Of a stretch of 64,000 bases of DNA, positions 8,069-16,174 are shown one piece after another. The position numbers and the translations under genes are program-made. This stretch comes from Flavobacterium piscis. Lineage in GTDB: Bacteria; Bacteroidota; Bacteroidia; Flavobacteriales; Flavobacteriaceae. Numbering within the stretch: the first letter of the stretch is position 1; each line of letters opens with the position of its first letter. The notes under the pieces were generated by a model. The model was not told the DNA's origin and did no database searches. It saw only the letters and a list, made by a program, of their open reading frames with translations. The DNA lies in NCBI RefSeq assembly GCF_001686925.1, contig NZ_LVEN01000046.1:496001-560000 (forward strand). The letters run 5' to 3'.

Positions 8069-8150
8069 ATCTCTCGCAAAGCCGTGAAGGCGCAAGTTTA
8101 ATTTAAAAACGTAAAATAAAATACTTTGCGGCTTTGCGGCTTTGCGAGAT
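8069..8150. repeat. CGCAAAG-family imperfect inverted repeat
   Basis: The left side ATCTCTCGCAAAGCCGTGAAGG (from 8069) pairs with three tandem CTTTGCGGC/CTTTGCG words at 8124-8150. The gap 8059-8291 contains this repeat, then AT-rich DNA and the promoter/operator of the TonB receptor. Member of the window-wide intergenic family. Confidence 0.75.
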
Positions 8151-8263
8151 TTAAAAAATTAAATAATAGTAGTCTATAGTTTCGCTTTAGTAAAATATAA
8201 CATATTGACATGATAAAAGTTATAAATTTCTAAATTTAAAATCGTTATTTATGAAATATAATT

Positions 8264-8279
8264 TTTAGTTTTGTCTAAA
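8264..8279. promoter_or_regulatory. DtxR-type operator over the -7 element of the TonB receptor
   Basis: TTTAGTTTTGTCTAAA matches the minus-strand form of the mntH operator (TTTAGACTTGTCTAAA) at 14 of 16 positions and keeps perfect TTTAG/CTAAA arms. A TAnnTTTG element (TAGTTTTG, 8266-8273) lies inside it, so a bound repressor would block the promoter. The start codon is 12 bp downstream. Confidence 0.55.
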
Positions 8280-8291
8280 TTTAATTTTATA

Positions 8292-10556
8292 ATGATGAAA
8301 AAACTATTTTTGATATTGCTTTTGTTTAGTTTGCAGATTTCGTTCGCACAAGAAACTTCTACTATTTCTGGATATATTTCGGGCGAAGGCCATAAATTAC
8401 AGTTGGTGAATGTTCATTTAACGGGAACAAAACATAAAACAATCACAGATAGTCTAGGATATTATACATTAGAAAATGTTGCGGTTGGCAATTATACCCT
8501 TCAGGTTTCTCAAGTAGGTTTTCAAACTATAAAGAAGAAAATAGAAGTTATTAAAGATTCCTTTCAATCTTATGATTTTGAATTAACCGATAATGAAAAC
8601 CAGCTGAATGAAGTCGTAGTTTCCGGAACTTTAAAAGCCGTTAAACGATTAGAAAGTGCCGTTCCTGTTGAGGTGTATTCTCCTGTTTTCTTCAAAAAGA
8701 ATCCCACTCCAAGTATTTACGAAGCACTTCAAAACATCAACGGAGTTCGGCCACAGCTTAATTGTGGTGTTTGTAATACGGGCGATATTCATATTAATGG
8801 ACTGGAAGGCCCTTATACTTTGGTTTTAATTGACGGAATGCCAATCGTGAGCAGTCTTTCGACAGTTTATGGCCTGTCCGGTATTCCTAATTCTTTGGTC
8901 GAAAGAATTGAAATTGTAAAAGGTCCGGCATCTTCTCTTTACGGAAGTGAAGCTGTGGGAGGATTAATCAACATTATTACTAAAAATCCAACGAATGCAC
9001 CTTTGTTTTCGGCAGATGTTTTTACGACTTCCTATTTAGAAACCAATGTCGATTTGGGGATGAAATTCAATCCAACCAAAAAGGCCTCGACACTTTTAGG
9101 CATCAATTATTTCGATTACAATCAGGTTGTCGATAAAGACAAAGACGGATTTACAGATGTGACGCTTTCGCAAAGAATTTCGGTTTTTAATAAGTGGAAT
9201 TTTCAAAGAGAGAATAATCGTTTATTTACAATTGCAGCACGCGGAATGTACGAAGATCGTTGGGGTGGAGATGTGCGTTGGGATAAAAAATATCGTGGTG
9301 GTGACGAAATTTACGGTGAAAGTATTTATACCAAAAGGGCAGAATTGATAGGAAGTTATCAATTGCCATTTGAAGAAAAACTGATGCTTTCGTTCTCTGG
9401 AAACGTGCATTATCAGGACAGCCGTTACGGAACAACCTCTTATATCGCCAATCAGAAAATTGGTTTTTTACAGCTGACTTGGGATAAAAAAATAGGAAGC
9501 AATGATTTACTTGCAGGAATTGCTACTCGATATTCGTATTATGATGATAATACTCCGGCCACAAAGGAGGCCGAAAGTACCTGGTTGCCTGGAATATTTG
9601 TTCAGGATGAAATAACGTTTTCATCAAAAAGTCAGGTGTTGTTAGGCGCGCGTTACGATTATAATTCGATTCACGGTTCGATTTTTACACCAAGATTTGC
9701 GTATCGGTTCAAAGCAAATGAAAACACGATTTTTCGATTAAACGCAGGAACCGGATTTAGGGTTGTGAATTTATTTACAGAAGATCACGCTGCTTTGACA
9801 GGTTCGCGGGATGTTGTGATTCAGAATGACTTAAAACCTGAGAAATCTGTAAACGTAAATTTGAATTATATTCAGAAAATCAATTTCGGAAATGGAACTT
9901 TTATGGGAATTGAAACGACGGCTTTTTATACCCGTTTCAGCAATAAAATCATTTCAGATTACGAAACAGATCCCAACAAAATCATTTACGATAATATTGA
10001 TGGTTATGCGATAAGTCAGGGAATTAGTACCAATGTTGATTTGAATTTCACCAACGGATTAAAATTCATTCTGGGAGCGACGGTTTTAGATAATAAAAAT
10101 GTTCAGGACGGAATTTCGGAAAGACCTTTTTTAACCGAAAAATTTACCGGAACCTGGAGCATTTCTTATAAAATAGAACCGTGGAATTTGTCACTGGATT
10201 ACACCGGAAATCTTTACAGCCCAATGAAATTGCCTTTGTTGAGCGATTTAGATCCTAGGGATCCCAACTCGCCTTGGTATAGTATTCAGAATATTCAGTT
10301 TACGTATTTTGGATGGAAGAATTTTGAATTGTATGGCGGAGTAAAAAATCTATTGAACTTTACACCAAAGCGAAATAATCCGTTTTTGATTTCAAGAACC
10401 AATGATCCTTTCGATAAAAACGTGCAATACGATGCTGCCGGAAAAGTGATGGTTACACCGGATAATCCGTACGGTTTGACTTTTGATACCACTTATGTTT
10501 ACGGTCAAAACCAGACAATTCGAGGTTTTTTTGGGTTGCGATATACTTTGAGGTAA
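8292..10556 (+). CDS. TonB-dependent outer-membrane receptor (metal-linked)
   Basis: About 754 residues. There is a signal peptide (MMKKLFLILLLFSLQISFAQ), then a carboxypeptidase-like beta-sandwich of about 85 residues and a plug domain with the Cys pair NCGVC and the motif VLIDGMPIVS. A beta-barrel follows and ends in aromatic GLRYTLR. The ATG pair at 8292/8295 is chosen because the signal peptide begins there; the TTG at 8271 lies in the promoter. Such receptors import metal chelates or cofactors with TonB energy. Its position beside metal regulators and the DtxR-type box suggest Fe, Mn or Zn chelate uptake. Confidence 0.92.
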   Translation: MMKKLFLILLLFSLQISFAQETSTISGYISGEGHKLQLVNVHLTGTKHKTITDSLGYYTLENVAVGNYTLQVSQVGFQTIKKKIEVIKDSFQSYDFELTDNENQLNEVVVSGTLKAVKRLESAVPVEVYSPVFFKKNPTPSIYEALQNINGVRPQLNCGVCNTGDIHINGLEGPYTLVLIDGMPIVSSLSTVYGLSGIPNSLVERIEIVKGPASSLYGSEAVGGLINIITKNPTNAPLFSADVFTTSYLETNVDLGMKFNPTKKASTLLGINYFDYNQVVDKDKDGFTDVTLSQRISVFNKWNFQRENNRLFTIAARGMYEDRWGGDVRWDKKYRGGDEIYGESIYTKRAELIGSYQLPFEEKLMLSFSGNVHYQDSRYGTTSYIANQKIGFLQLTWDKKIGSNDLLAGIATRYSYYDDNTPATKEAESTWLPGIFVQDEITFSSKSQVLLGARYDYNSIHGSIFTPRFAYRFKANENTIFRLNAGTGFRVVNLFTEDHAALTGSRDVVIQNDLKPEKSVNVNLNYIQKINFGNGTFMGIETTAFYTRFSNKIISDYETDPNKIIYDNIDGYAISQGISTNVDLNFTNGLKFILGATVLDNKNVQDGISERPFLTEKFTGTWSISYKIEPWNLSLDYTGNLYSPMKLPLLSDLDPRDPNSPWYSIQNIQFTYFGWKNFELYGGVKNLLNFTPKRNNPFLISRTNDPFDKNVQYDAAGKVMVTPDNPYGLTFDTTYVYGQNQTIRGFFGLRYTLR

Positions 10557-10754
10557 AATGGCACACAGATAACGCTGATCAAACGGATTTACACTGATTT
10601 TTATTATTATACTATTGACTTTATAATCTATGCAATAAAAAAAGTAAAATTGACACTATTAATTATCGCGAATTAAATTCGAGAAAATTAGTGTAATTCG
10701 TGGCAAAAAAATCCTTTTAATCTGAGCAATCTGTGGCAAAAAAAACAAAAACAA
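10557..10754. repeat. Intergenic repeat words (CACAGATAACGCTGATCAAACGG type)
   Basis: The gap holds a left part CACAGATAACGCTGATC... and a right part AATCTGAGCAATCTGTGGC (ending near 10737), plus TTAATTATCGCGAATTAAATTC, together forming an imperfect inverted repeat. The same words (AATCTGTG, CCACGAATT) recur at 45110-45215 and 60890-61250. No T-run terminator was seen. Confidence 0.6.
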
Positions 10755-11219
10755 ATGAAAAAGCTAATTTTACTTATAATCTTCTTCGGAGTAACTTCAA
10801 TTGGATTCTGTCAACTTAAAACCAGATCTTTTGTGGAAGTAGACAGTTTGCAGCAAATTCAAAAGAGAAAAATAATCGTTTTCATTCATACCGATTGGTG
10901 TCAGTTTTGCCAAAGAATGAAAAATACGACTTTCAAAAATCAGGATATTATCCAAAAACTAAATTCTGATTTTTATTTTGTGGATTTTAATGCCGAGGAA
11001 AAACGAGATATTACTTTTAATAATCAAACTTTTAAATACAAACCATCAGGAAATAATGTTGGCGTTCATGAACTGGCTTTGCAATTAGGAACCATGAACA
11101 ACCAGATTGTATATCCGGTTTTGTGTGTTTTGAATGAAAAACGAGAGATTATCTTACAATACAATAGTTATCTTAACCCAAAGGATTTTAAAGTGCTTTT
11201 AGAAAAATTGAAAGAATAA
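10755..11219 (+). CDS. Exported thioredoxin-fold protein
   Basis: 154 residues with signal peptide MKKLILLIIFFGVTSIGFCQ and a thioredoxin-like domain with active site TDWCQFCQRMK (CxxC). It belongs to the thioredoxin_7/DUF255-like group of periplasmic disulfide-handling proteins. It follows the TonB receptor, whose plug carries a Cys pair, so a role in keeping that receptor or a partner correctly reduced is possible. It ends 18 bp before the lycopene cyclase gene. Confidence 0.85.
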   Translation: MKKLILLIIFFGVTSIGFCQLKTRSFVEVDSLQQIQKRKIIVFIHTDWCQFCQRMKNTTFKNQDIIQKLNSDFYFVDFNAEEKRDITFNNQTFKYKPSGNNVGVHELALQLGTMNNQIVYPVLCVLNEKREIILQYNSYLNPKDFKVLLEKLKE

Positions 11220-11237
11220 AATTTCTTATTTTTGAAA

Positions 11238-12443
11238 ATGGCTTCTTCACAAATCCCACACTTCAATTATATTTTTACCGGAACAGGTTTATCTGCTTTG
11301 ATGACCGTTTACAAAATGGCATTGTTCGGAAAATTCTCTGGTCAATCTATTTTGTTATTAGATGAAGATGCAAAAAAGACCAATGACAGAACCTGGTGTT
11401 TTTGGGCAAAAGAGGAAACGTTATGGAAATCCGTTATTTCAAAAAAATGGGATTCGGCTTTATTTGCCAATGAAAATTTCAAGCGTGATTTAGTACTTAA
11501 ACCTTATCACTACAATCAAATTCGGGGATTAGACTTTTATAATTTTATTTTTGATGAACTTTCGAAACATCAAAATATTACTTTTTTAAACGAAAAAGTA
11601 ACCGATATCAACGAACTCGAAACCCATGTTTTTGTTGGAACCGAGGACAATCGATATACTTGCGATTATTTATTCAATAGTATTTATACAAATGCTTTCG
11701 CCGAAAGTCAAACTACATATCCAGTTTTACAACAGCATTTTACAGGTTGGTTTATAAAAAGCGAAACTGAAATCTTCAATCCGGAACAAGCAACTTTTAT
11801 GGATTTTTCGGTGGAGCAAAGAGGAAATACGCGTTTTATGTATGTTTTGCCTATTTCTAAAACCGAAGCTTTGGTGGAATATACATTGTTTTCTGAAAAT
11901 CTTCTTTCTAAAGAAGAATACGAAAATGAGATTCAAATCTATTTGAGAAATGTTGGAGCTGATCAATATGAAATTATAGAAAAGGAGCAGGGAAGTATTC
12001 CGATGACTTGTTTCCCTTTTTGGAAAAAAAACACCAAACGCGTGCTGAATATTGGCACTGCCGGCGGATGGACAAAGGCAAGTACTGGCTATACCTTTAG
12101 AAATTCAGATAAAAAATCTTCTGAACTGGTGGCATTTTTGGTTAATAAAAATTCTTCTTCACAAACTTCGGAATCGCTCAAGATGTCAAAATTTCATAAA
12201 AAAAACAGATTTTGGTTTTATGATTTATTGCTTTTAGATATTCTGCATCGCCATAACGAATTGGGAAGTTCTATTTTTTCATCAATGTTTAAAAAAGGAA
12301 ATCCCGCTTTGATTTTTAAATTTCTGGATGAGGAAACTACATTTTTTGAGGATGTTAAAGTTATTTTAAAGTGTCCTAAAATACCATTTATAAAAGCGTT
12401 ATTTAGAGTGATTTTTCTTTCAAATAAATTTAACACAAAATAA
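11238..12443 (+). CDS. Lycopene cyclase family protein
   Basis: A 401-residue flavoprotein-like protein of the CrtY/lycopene beta-cyclase family, shown by the N-terminal dinucleotide-binding stretch (YIFTGTGLSALMTVY), the following LLLDEDAKKTNDRTWCFW block and the later NIGTAGGWTKASTGYTF block, all family hallmarks. It would cyclise the ends of lycopene toward beta-carotene/zeaxanthin, yellow pigments of flavobacteria. I start at the ATG at 11238 rather than the TTG at 11232. No other carotenoid genes lie nearby. Confidence 0.88.
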   Translation: MASSQIPHFNYIFTGTGLSALMTVYKMALFGKFSGQSILLLDEDAKKTNDRTWCFWAKEETLWKSVISKKWDSALFANENFKRDLVLKPYHYNQIRGLDFYNFIFDELSKHQNITFLNEKVTDINELETHVFVGTEDNRYTCDYLFNSIYTNAFAESQTTYPVLQQHFTGWFIKSETEIFNPEQATFMDFSVEQRGNTRFMYVLPISKTEALVEYTLFSENLLSKEEYENEIQIYLRNVGADQYEIIEKEQGSIPMTCFPFWKKNTKRVLNIGTAGGWTKASTGYTFRNSDKKSSELVAFLVNKNSSSQTSESLKMSKFHKKNRFWFYDLLLLDILHRHNELGSSIFSSMFKKGNPALIFKFLDEETTFFEDVKVILKCPKIPFIKALFRVIFLSNKFNTK

Positions 12444-12449
12444 TAACCT

Positions 12450-13241
12450 TTGAAAAATATTACTTTAGGATTTAGCTTCTTTTTTACTCTTTTATCTTTT
12501 GGGCAAGTTTCTACAAACAAAGCACATGATGCAATAGTCGAAGAGTTTTTGACCAATTGTGCAGAGAAGCATAATTATAATATTGAAATGAGCGAGTGGC
12601 AGTCTTGTCTGGATCAGGGTCTCAAAAAAGACAGCACTGTTGCTTATTTATGGCAGCAAAAAGCAATGCCTTATTTTAAATGCAAAAAGTACGAAGTCGG
12701 AATGCAGTATCTCGATAAAGCTGTTTTATACGACAAGAAAGAGTGGCTGCCTTATAGAGGTTTTATGAAATGTATTTTCTCAAAAAATTACAAAGACGCT
12801 ATCACAGATTTAGAAGAATGCATTAAACTTTATGGAAACGGATATAGAATGGATCATACCTATAGTTTTTATATGGGGCTTTGCTATCTGCAGCTGAACG
12901 ATTATGCAAAAGCAGAGCAACTTTTTGACGATTATGTAAATGATATTTATAAAAACAGACAGCAATTAGAACATCCAACGGCATATTTCTATCAAGGAAT
13001 TGCTAAGTATGAACTTAAAAAATGGGATGAAGCGATTGTCATTTTTGATAAAGCTTTAAAAATCTATCCGGAATTTTCGGACGCGAAATTTTATAAAGCC
13101 ATTTGCTGGCTTAAGCAAGGAAAGCAAAGAGAGGAAGTTAAAGCGCTAATTGAATCGGCAAAAACAGATGCTGCAAAGGGTTTTTCAATTAATGAAGATA
13201 ATACAGTATATGAGACTTATCCTTATCAGGTAAGGTTTTGA
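12450..13241 (+). CDS. Exported TPR protein (TTG start)
   Basis: 263 residues beginning with TTG at 12450, which gives a convincing signal peptide (MKNITLGFSFFFTLLSFGQ); there is no in-frame ATG before the mature protein. The mature part has tetratricopeptide-like helices (for example YLWQQKAMPYFKCKKYEVGM, AYFYQGIAKYELKKWDEAIV) and several Cys. It probably works as a periplasmic protein-protein scaffold. It starts 6 bp after lycopene cyclase, implying co-transcription. No specific function can be assigned. Confidence 0.8.
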   Translation: MKNITLGFSFFFTLLSFGQVSTNKAHDAIVEEFLTNCAEKHNYNIEMSEWQSCLDQGLKKDSTVAYLWQQKAMPYFKCKKYEVGMQYLDKAVLYDKKEWLPYRGFMKCIFSKNYKDAITDLEECIKLYGNGYRMDHTYSFYMGLCYLQLNDYAKAEQLFDDYVNDIYKNRQQLEHPTAYFYQGIAKYELKKWDEAIVIFDKALKIYPEFSDAKFYKAICWLKQGKQREEVKALIESAKTDAAKGFSINEDNTVYETYPYQVRF

Positions 13242-13304
13242 TTTTTTCAATCGAACTATAACAAAACTTTATACTTCAAATTAACTAGTTGCCGCTAAAC
13301 TTCG

Positions 13305-13312
13305 TAACTTTG
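13305..13312 (+). promoter_or_regulatory. -7 element TAACTTTG before bacilliredoxin
   Basis: TAACTTTG fits TAnnTTTG and lies 32 bp before the ATG at 13345. A TTG occurs upstream at 13289-13291 but the spacing (13 bp) is shorter than usual, so only the -7 element is convincing. Confidence 0.5.
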
Positions 13313-13344
13313 CAGATCAAAAGTAAAATTTAAAATAAAGAGAT

Positions 13345-13755
13345 ATGTATCCAGAAGAAATGGTAAAACCAATGCAAGCTGAATTGACTGCTGCTGGTTT
13401 TCAAGATTTACATAGTGCTGACGCTGTAGATAACGCTATCAAAGCCGAAGGTACCACTTTAGTTGTTGTAAACTCTGTTTGTGGTTGTGCTGCAAGAAAC
13501 GCACGTCCGGGAGCAAAAATGAGTTTAGAAGGAGCTAAAAAACCAGATCACTTAATTACTGTTTTTGCAGGTGTAGACAAAGAAGCTGTAGATGCTGCAA
13601 GACAACATATGTTTCCTTTTCCTCCATCATCGCCATCTATGGCTTTGTTCAAAAACGGAGAATTGGTTCACATGTTAGAGCGTCACCACATCGAAGGTCG
13701 CCCAGCTGAATTAATCGCTGAGAACTTGCAAGACGCGTTTAACGAATTTTGTTAA
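13345..13755 (+). CDS. BrxA/BrxB-type bacilliredoxin
   Basis: 136 residues matching the YphP/YqiW (DUF1094) family. The hallmark active site NSVCGCAARNARPG carries the CGC motif, and the C-terminal half contains the conserved FPPSSPSMALF stretch. In Bacillus these proteins remove bacillithiol from oxidised protein thiols. Whether this organism makes bacillithiol cannot be judged from this window. It is a single-gene unit with its own promoter-like element and a good terminator (13841-13868). Confidence 0.93.
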   Translation: MYPEEMVKPMQAELTAAGFQDLHSADAVDNAIKAEGTTLVVVNSVCGCAARNARPGAKMSLEGAKKPDHLITVFAGVDKEAVDAARQHMFPFPPSSPSMALFKNGELVHMLERHHIEGRPAELIAENLQDAFNEFC

Positions 13756-13950
13756 TTTTTAAGTTGCTAAGGTTCTGAGTTGCTGAGGTTCTAAGGTTTA
13801 GGTTCAGAGCGACAAAGGTTACAGAGGTACAAAGATTTTAAAAAGCACTATTAATTTAGTGCTTTTTTGTTTTTTACTAATTCCATTTAAAAAGCTTAGA
13901 ACCTTAGCAACTTAGTATCTCAGAACCCTTGCACCTTTGAAGCTTTTTCA
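13756..13950. repeat. CTAAGGTTCTGAG-word repeats flanking the terminator
   Basis: Left of the terminator (13760-13830) are GTTGCTAAGGTTCTGAG words. Right of it (13888-13935) are CTTAGAACCTTAGCAACTTAG words in the opposite orientation, so the whole gap is a large imperfect inverted repeat enclosing the terminator. The same words appear at 2981-3026 and 4256-4350. Confidence 0.75.
13841..13868 (+). terminator. Rho-independent terminator after bacilliredoxin
   Basis: AAAAGCACTA / TAGTGCTTTT perfect 10-bp stem with a 6-base loop, followed by TT and GTTTTTT. Confidence 0.8.
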
Positions 13951-13958
13951 TACCTTTG
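13929..13958 (+). promoter_or_regulatory. Predicted trhO promoter (TTG-N19-TACCTTTG)
   Basis: TTG at 13929-13931, 19-bp spacer, TACCTTTG at 13951-13958, matching the Bacteroidota consensus. The start codon is at 14001. The promoter lies at the edge of the CTTAGAACC repeat. Confidence 0.65.
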
Positions 13959-14000
13959 CACCTCAAAAAATAATTTCTAAACTTAAAAACTGTTTATAGC

Positions 14001-15359
14001 ATGCAACTGTACAACACTTTAAGCGCAGAAGAAAGAGCCATCATGATCGATGATGCCGGTAAACAACGACTAACGTTGTCTTTCTATGCGTATGCCAAAA
14101 TTCAAGATCCCAAAAAATTTCGCGATGATTTATTTTTAGCCTGGAATAAGCTCGATGCTTTAGGCCGAATTTACGTTGCTACCGAAGGAATAAATGCTCA
14201 AATGAGTATTCCTGAAGATAATTTGGAAGCTTTTAGAGCCACTCTTGAAGTTTATGATTTCATGAAAGGCATACGATTGAACGAAGCTGTAGAACATGAT
14301 GATCATTCCTTTTTAAAATTGACAATTAAAGTTCGTGATAAAATCGTTGCTGACGGTTTAAACGATGAAACTTTTGATGTAACCGATATAGGAGTTCACC
14401 TGAAAGCCAAAGAATTCAATGAAATCCTTGATGATCCCAATACAATTGTAGTAGATTTTAGAAATCACTACGAAAGTGAAGTAGGGCATTTTAAAGGTGC
14501 CATCACACCAGACGTTGAAACGTTTAGAGAAAGTTTACCTATAATCAACGACCAGCTTCAGAACCATAAAGAAGATAAAAATCTTGTAATGTATTGTACC
14601 GGAGGAATTCGTTGCGAAAAAGCTAGTGCGTATTTTAAACACCAAGGCTTTAAAAATGTTTTTCAGTTAGAAGGCGGAATCATTAATTACGCCAAACAAA
14701 TTGAAGCAGAAGGTATTGAAAGTAAATTTATTGGAAAAAACTTCGTATTCGATAATCGTCTTGGCGAAAGAATCACCGATGATATTATCTCTCAATGTCA
14801 TCAATGCGGCAAACCTTGCGACAATCACACCAATTGCGAAAACGACGGCTGTCATTTGTTGTTTATCCAATGTGATGAATGTAAGGCTGCAATGGAAAAC
14901 TGCTGTTCTACAGAATGTCTGGATATCATACATATGCCTCTTGTTGATCAGGTTCGTTTAAGAACCGGAAAACAAGTTGGAAATAAAGTTTTTAGAAAAG
15001 GAAAATCAGATAGTTTGAAATTTAAACATTCTGGTGAACTACCCAATACTTCTTTGGCTACAGCCGAAAAGCCACTAGACATTCGTCAAAAAATAAAAGT
15101 AAAGAAAGTACTTCTTGGTAAAGCGGAACACTATTATGTAAAAGCGCAAGTTGGTCTTTTTACTATAGAAAACCACGAATTAAATACTGGTGATAAAATC
15201 TTAATTTCAGGACCTACTACAGGAAATCAGGAATTGATTTTAGAAAAAATGATCGTCAACGAAGCACAAGCCACTACTGCTAAAATTGGAGATCGAGTTA
15301 CTTTTGAGGTTCCATTCCGTATTCGTTTGTCAGATAAATTGTATAAAATTGTAAATTAG
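14001..15359 (+). CDS. trhO: tRNA uridine(34) hydroxylase TrhO with extra C-terminal U32-like domain
   Basis: 452 residues. The N-terminal UPF0176 domain (about 1-115) is followed by a rhodanese domain (about 130-235) with active-site loop VMYCTGGIRCEKA. Next comes a Cys-rich block (SQCHQCGKPCDNH ... CDECK, about 265-305), as in TrhO/YceA, which makes 5-hydroxyuridine at tRNA position 34 using O2. E. coli TrhO has about 350 residues. Here roughly 85 extra C-terminal residues match the C-terminus of the U32 protein encoded at 16175-17416 (about 48 of 84 identical by eye). Standard TrhO lacks this domain, so it is a fusion. Confidence 0.93.
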   Translation: MQLYNTLSAEERAIMIDDAGKQRLTLSFYAYAKIQDPKKFRDDLFLAWNKLDALGRIYVATEGINAQMSIPEDNLEAFRATLEVYDFMKGIRLNEAVEHDDHSFLKLTIKVRDKIVADGLNDETFDVTDIGVHLKAKEFNEILDDPNTIVVDFRNHYESEVGHFKGAITPDVETFRESLPIINDQLQNHKEDKNLVMYCTGGIRCEKASAYFKHQGFKNVFQLEGGIINYAKQIEAEGIESKFIGKNFVFDNRLGERITDDIISQCHQCGKPCDNHTNCENDGCHLLFIQCDECKAAMENCCSTECLDIIHMPLVDQVRLRTGKQVGNKVFRKGKSDSLKFKHSGELPNTSLATAEKPLDIRQKIKVKKVLLGKAEHYYVKAQVGLFTIENHELNTGDKILISGPTTGNQELILEKMIVNEAQATTAKIGDRVTFEVPFRIRLSDKLYKIVN

Positions 15360-15380
15360 CAAAAATTTTATGCTAATTTA

Positions 15381-15817
15381 TTGATTTCACAATCCTTTAC
15401 CAAACTATGGATTCATGACATTTGGGCAACTAAAAATCGTCAGGAATTAATTGATGATTCAATTGAGAAAAAATTGTATGATTTCATTTATGAAGAGTTA
15501 ATTGATCTCGGTTGCCCTGTTAGAATCCTAAACGGAATGCCCGATCATCTGCATGTTTTATTTATACAAAATCCACAAAAAACTATCACAGATATTGTAA
15601 AGCAAATAAAAGGAAGTTCTTCTCATTTTATAATAGACAAGAACTTATCCTTGAGAAATTTGCCTGGCACACAGGATTTACGGCTTATTCAGTTAGTGAG
15701 TCTCAGTTAGAGGTGGTTTATAATTACATTAAAAATCAAAAGCACCATCACCTTAAGAAAAATGGACAAGATGAATTTGATGATTTTGTAAAATTGCATG
15801 GATTGGGAGAGAAATGA
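15381..15817 (+). pseudogene. Frameshifted REP-associated tyrosine transposase (Y1/IS200-like)
   Basis: The first frame (from 15381) encodes FTKLWIHDIWATKNR..., then GMPDHLHVLFIQNP, the HUH metal-binding motif, ending out of frame. The second frame continues from about 15632 as NRQELILEKFAWHTGFTAYS, VYNYIKNQKHHH (the catalytic Tyr region) and stops at 15817. The total length of 437 bp equals 146 codons minus one base, so a single-base deletion near 15628-15636 separates the frames. The start is TTG or ATT with no good ATG. It is a TnpA-REP (RAYT) relic, and its cognate REPs lie just downstream. Confidence 0.88.
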
Positions 15818-15880
15818 ATCTTTATTGGTGTGTCTGGTTTAACCTAAAAAGATTTGGAGTACGATGAAAATACATCAATA

Positions 15881-16107
15881 CGTTCCCCGTGGTTGAAACC
15901 ACGGGCTATATTTGAAATACCACACATAAAGAGGAAAAACATAGCCTGCGGTTTCAACCGCAGGGAAACAATGTATATCTATAACGATTATTGTATCGTG
16001 TAGATTGATAGTCATCAGAACGTTCCCAGTGGTTGAAACCACGGGTTATATTTGAAATACCACACATACAAATGAAAAACATAGCCTGCAGTTTCAACCG
16101 CAGGAAC
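15881..16107. repeat. Two BIME-like REP units beside the transposase relic
   Basis: Two nearly identical 87-bp units, 15881-15967 and 16021-16107. Each contains a hairpin CCCGTGGTTGAAACCACGGG followed by TATATTTGAAATACCACACAT and then a second, oppositely oriented REP CTGCGGTTTCAACCGCAG. A degenerate third hairpin CAATGGTTTAACCATTGG lies at 16139-16156. These fill the 357-bp gap between the transposase relic and trhP. Paired inverted REPs are the classic substrates of RAYT proteins. Confidence 0.88.
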
Positions 16108-16174
16108 ACAATTAATATTCATACCAAAATAACATAATCAATGGTTTAACCATTGGAATACAATATAAATAAAA

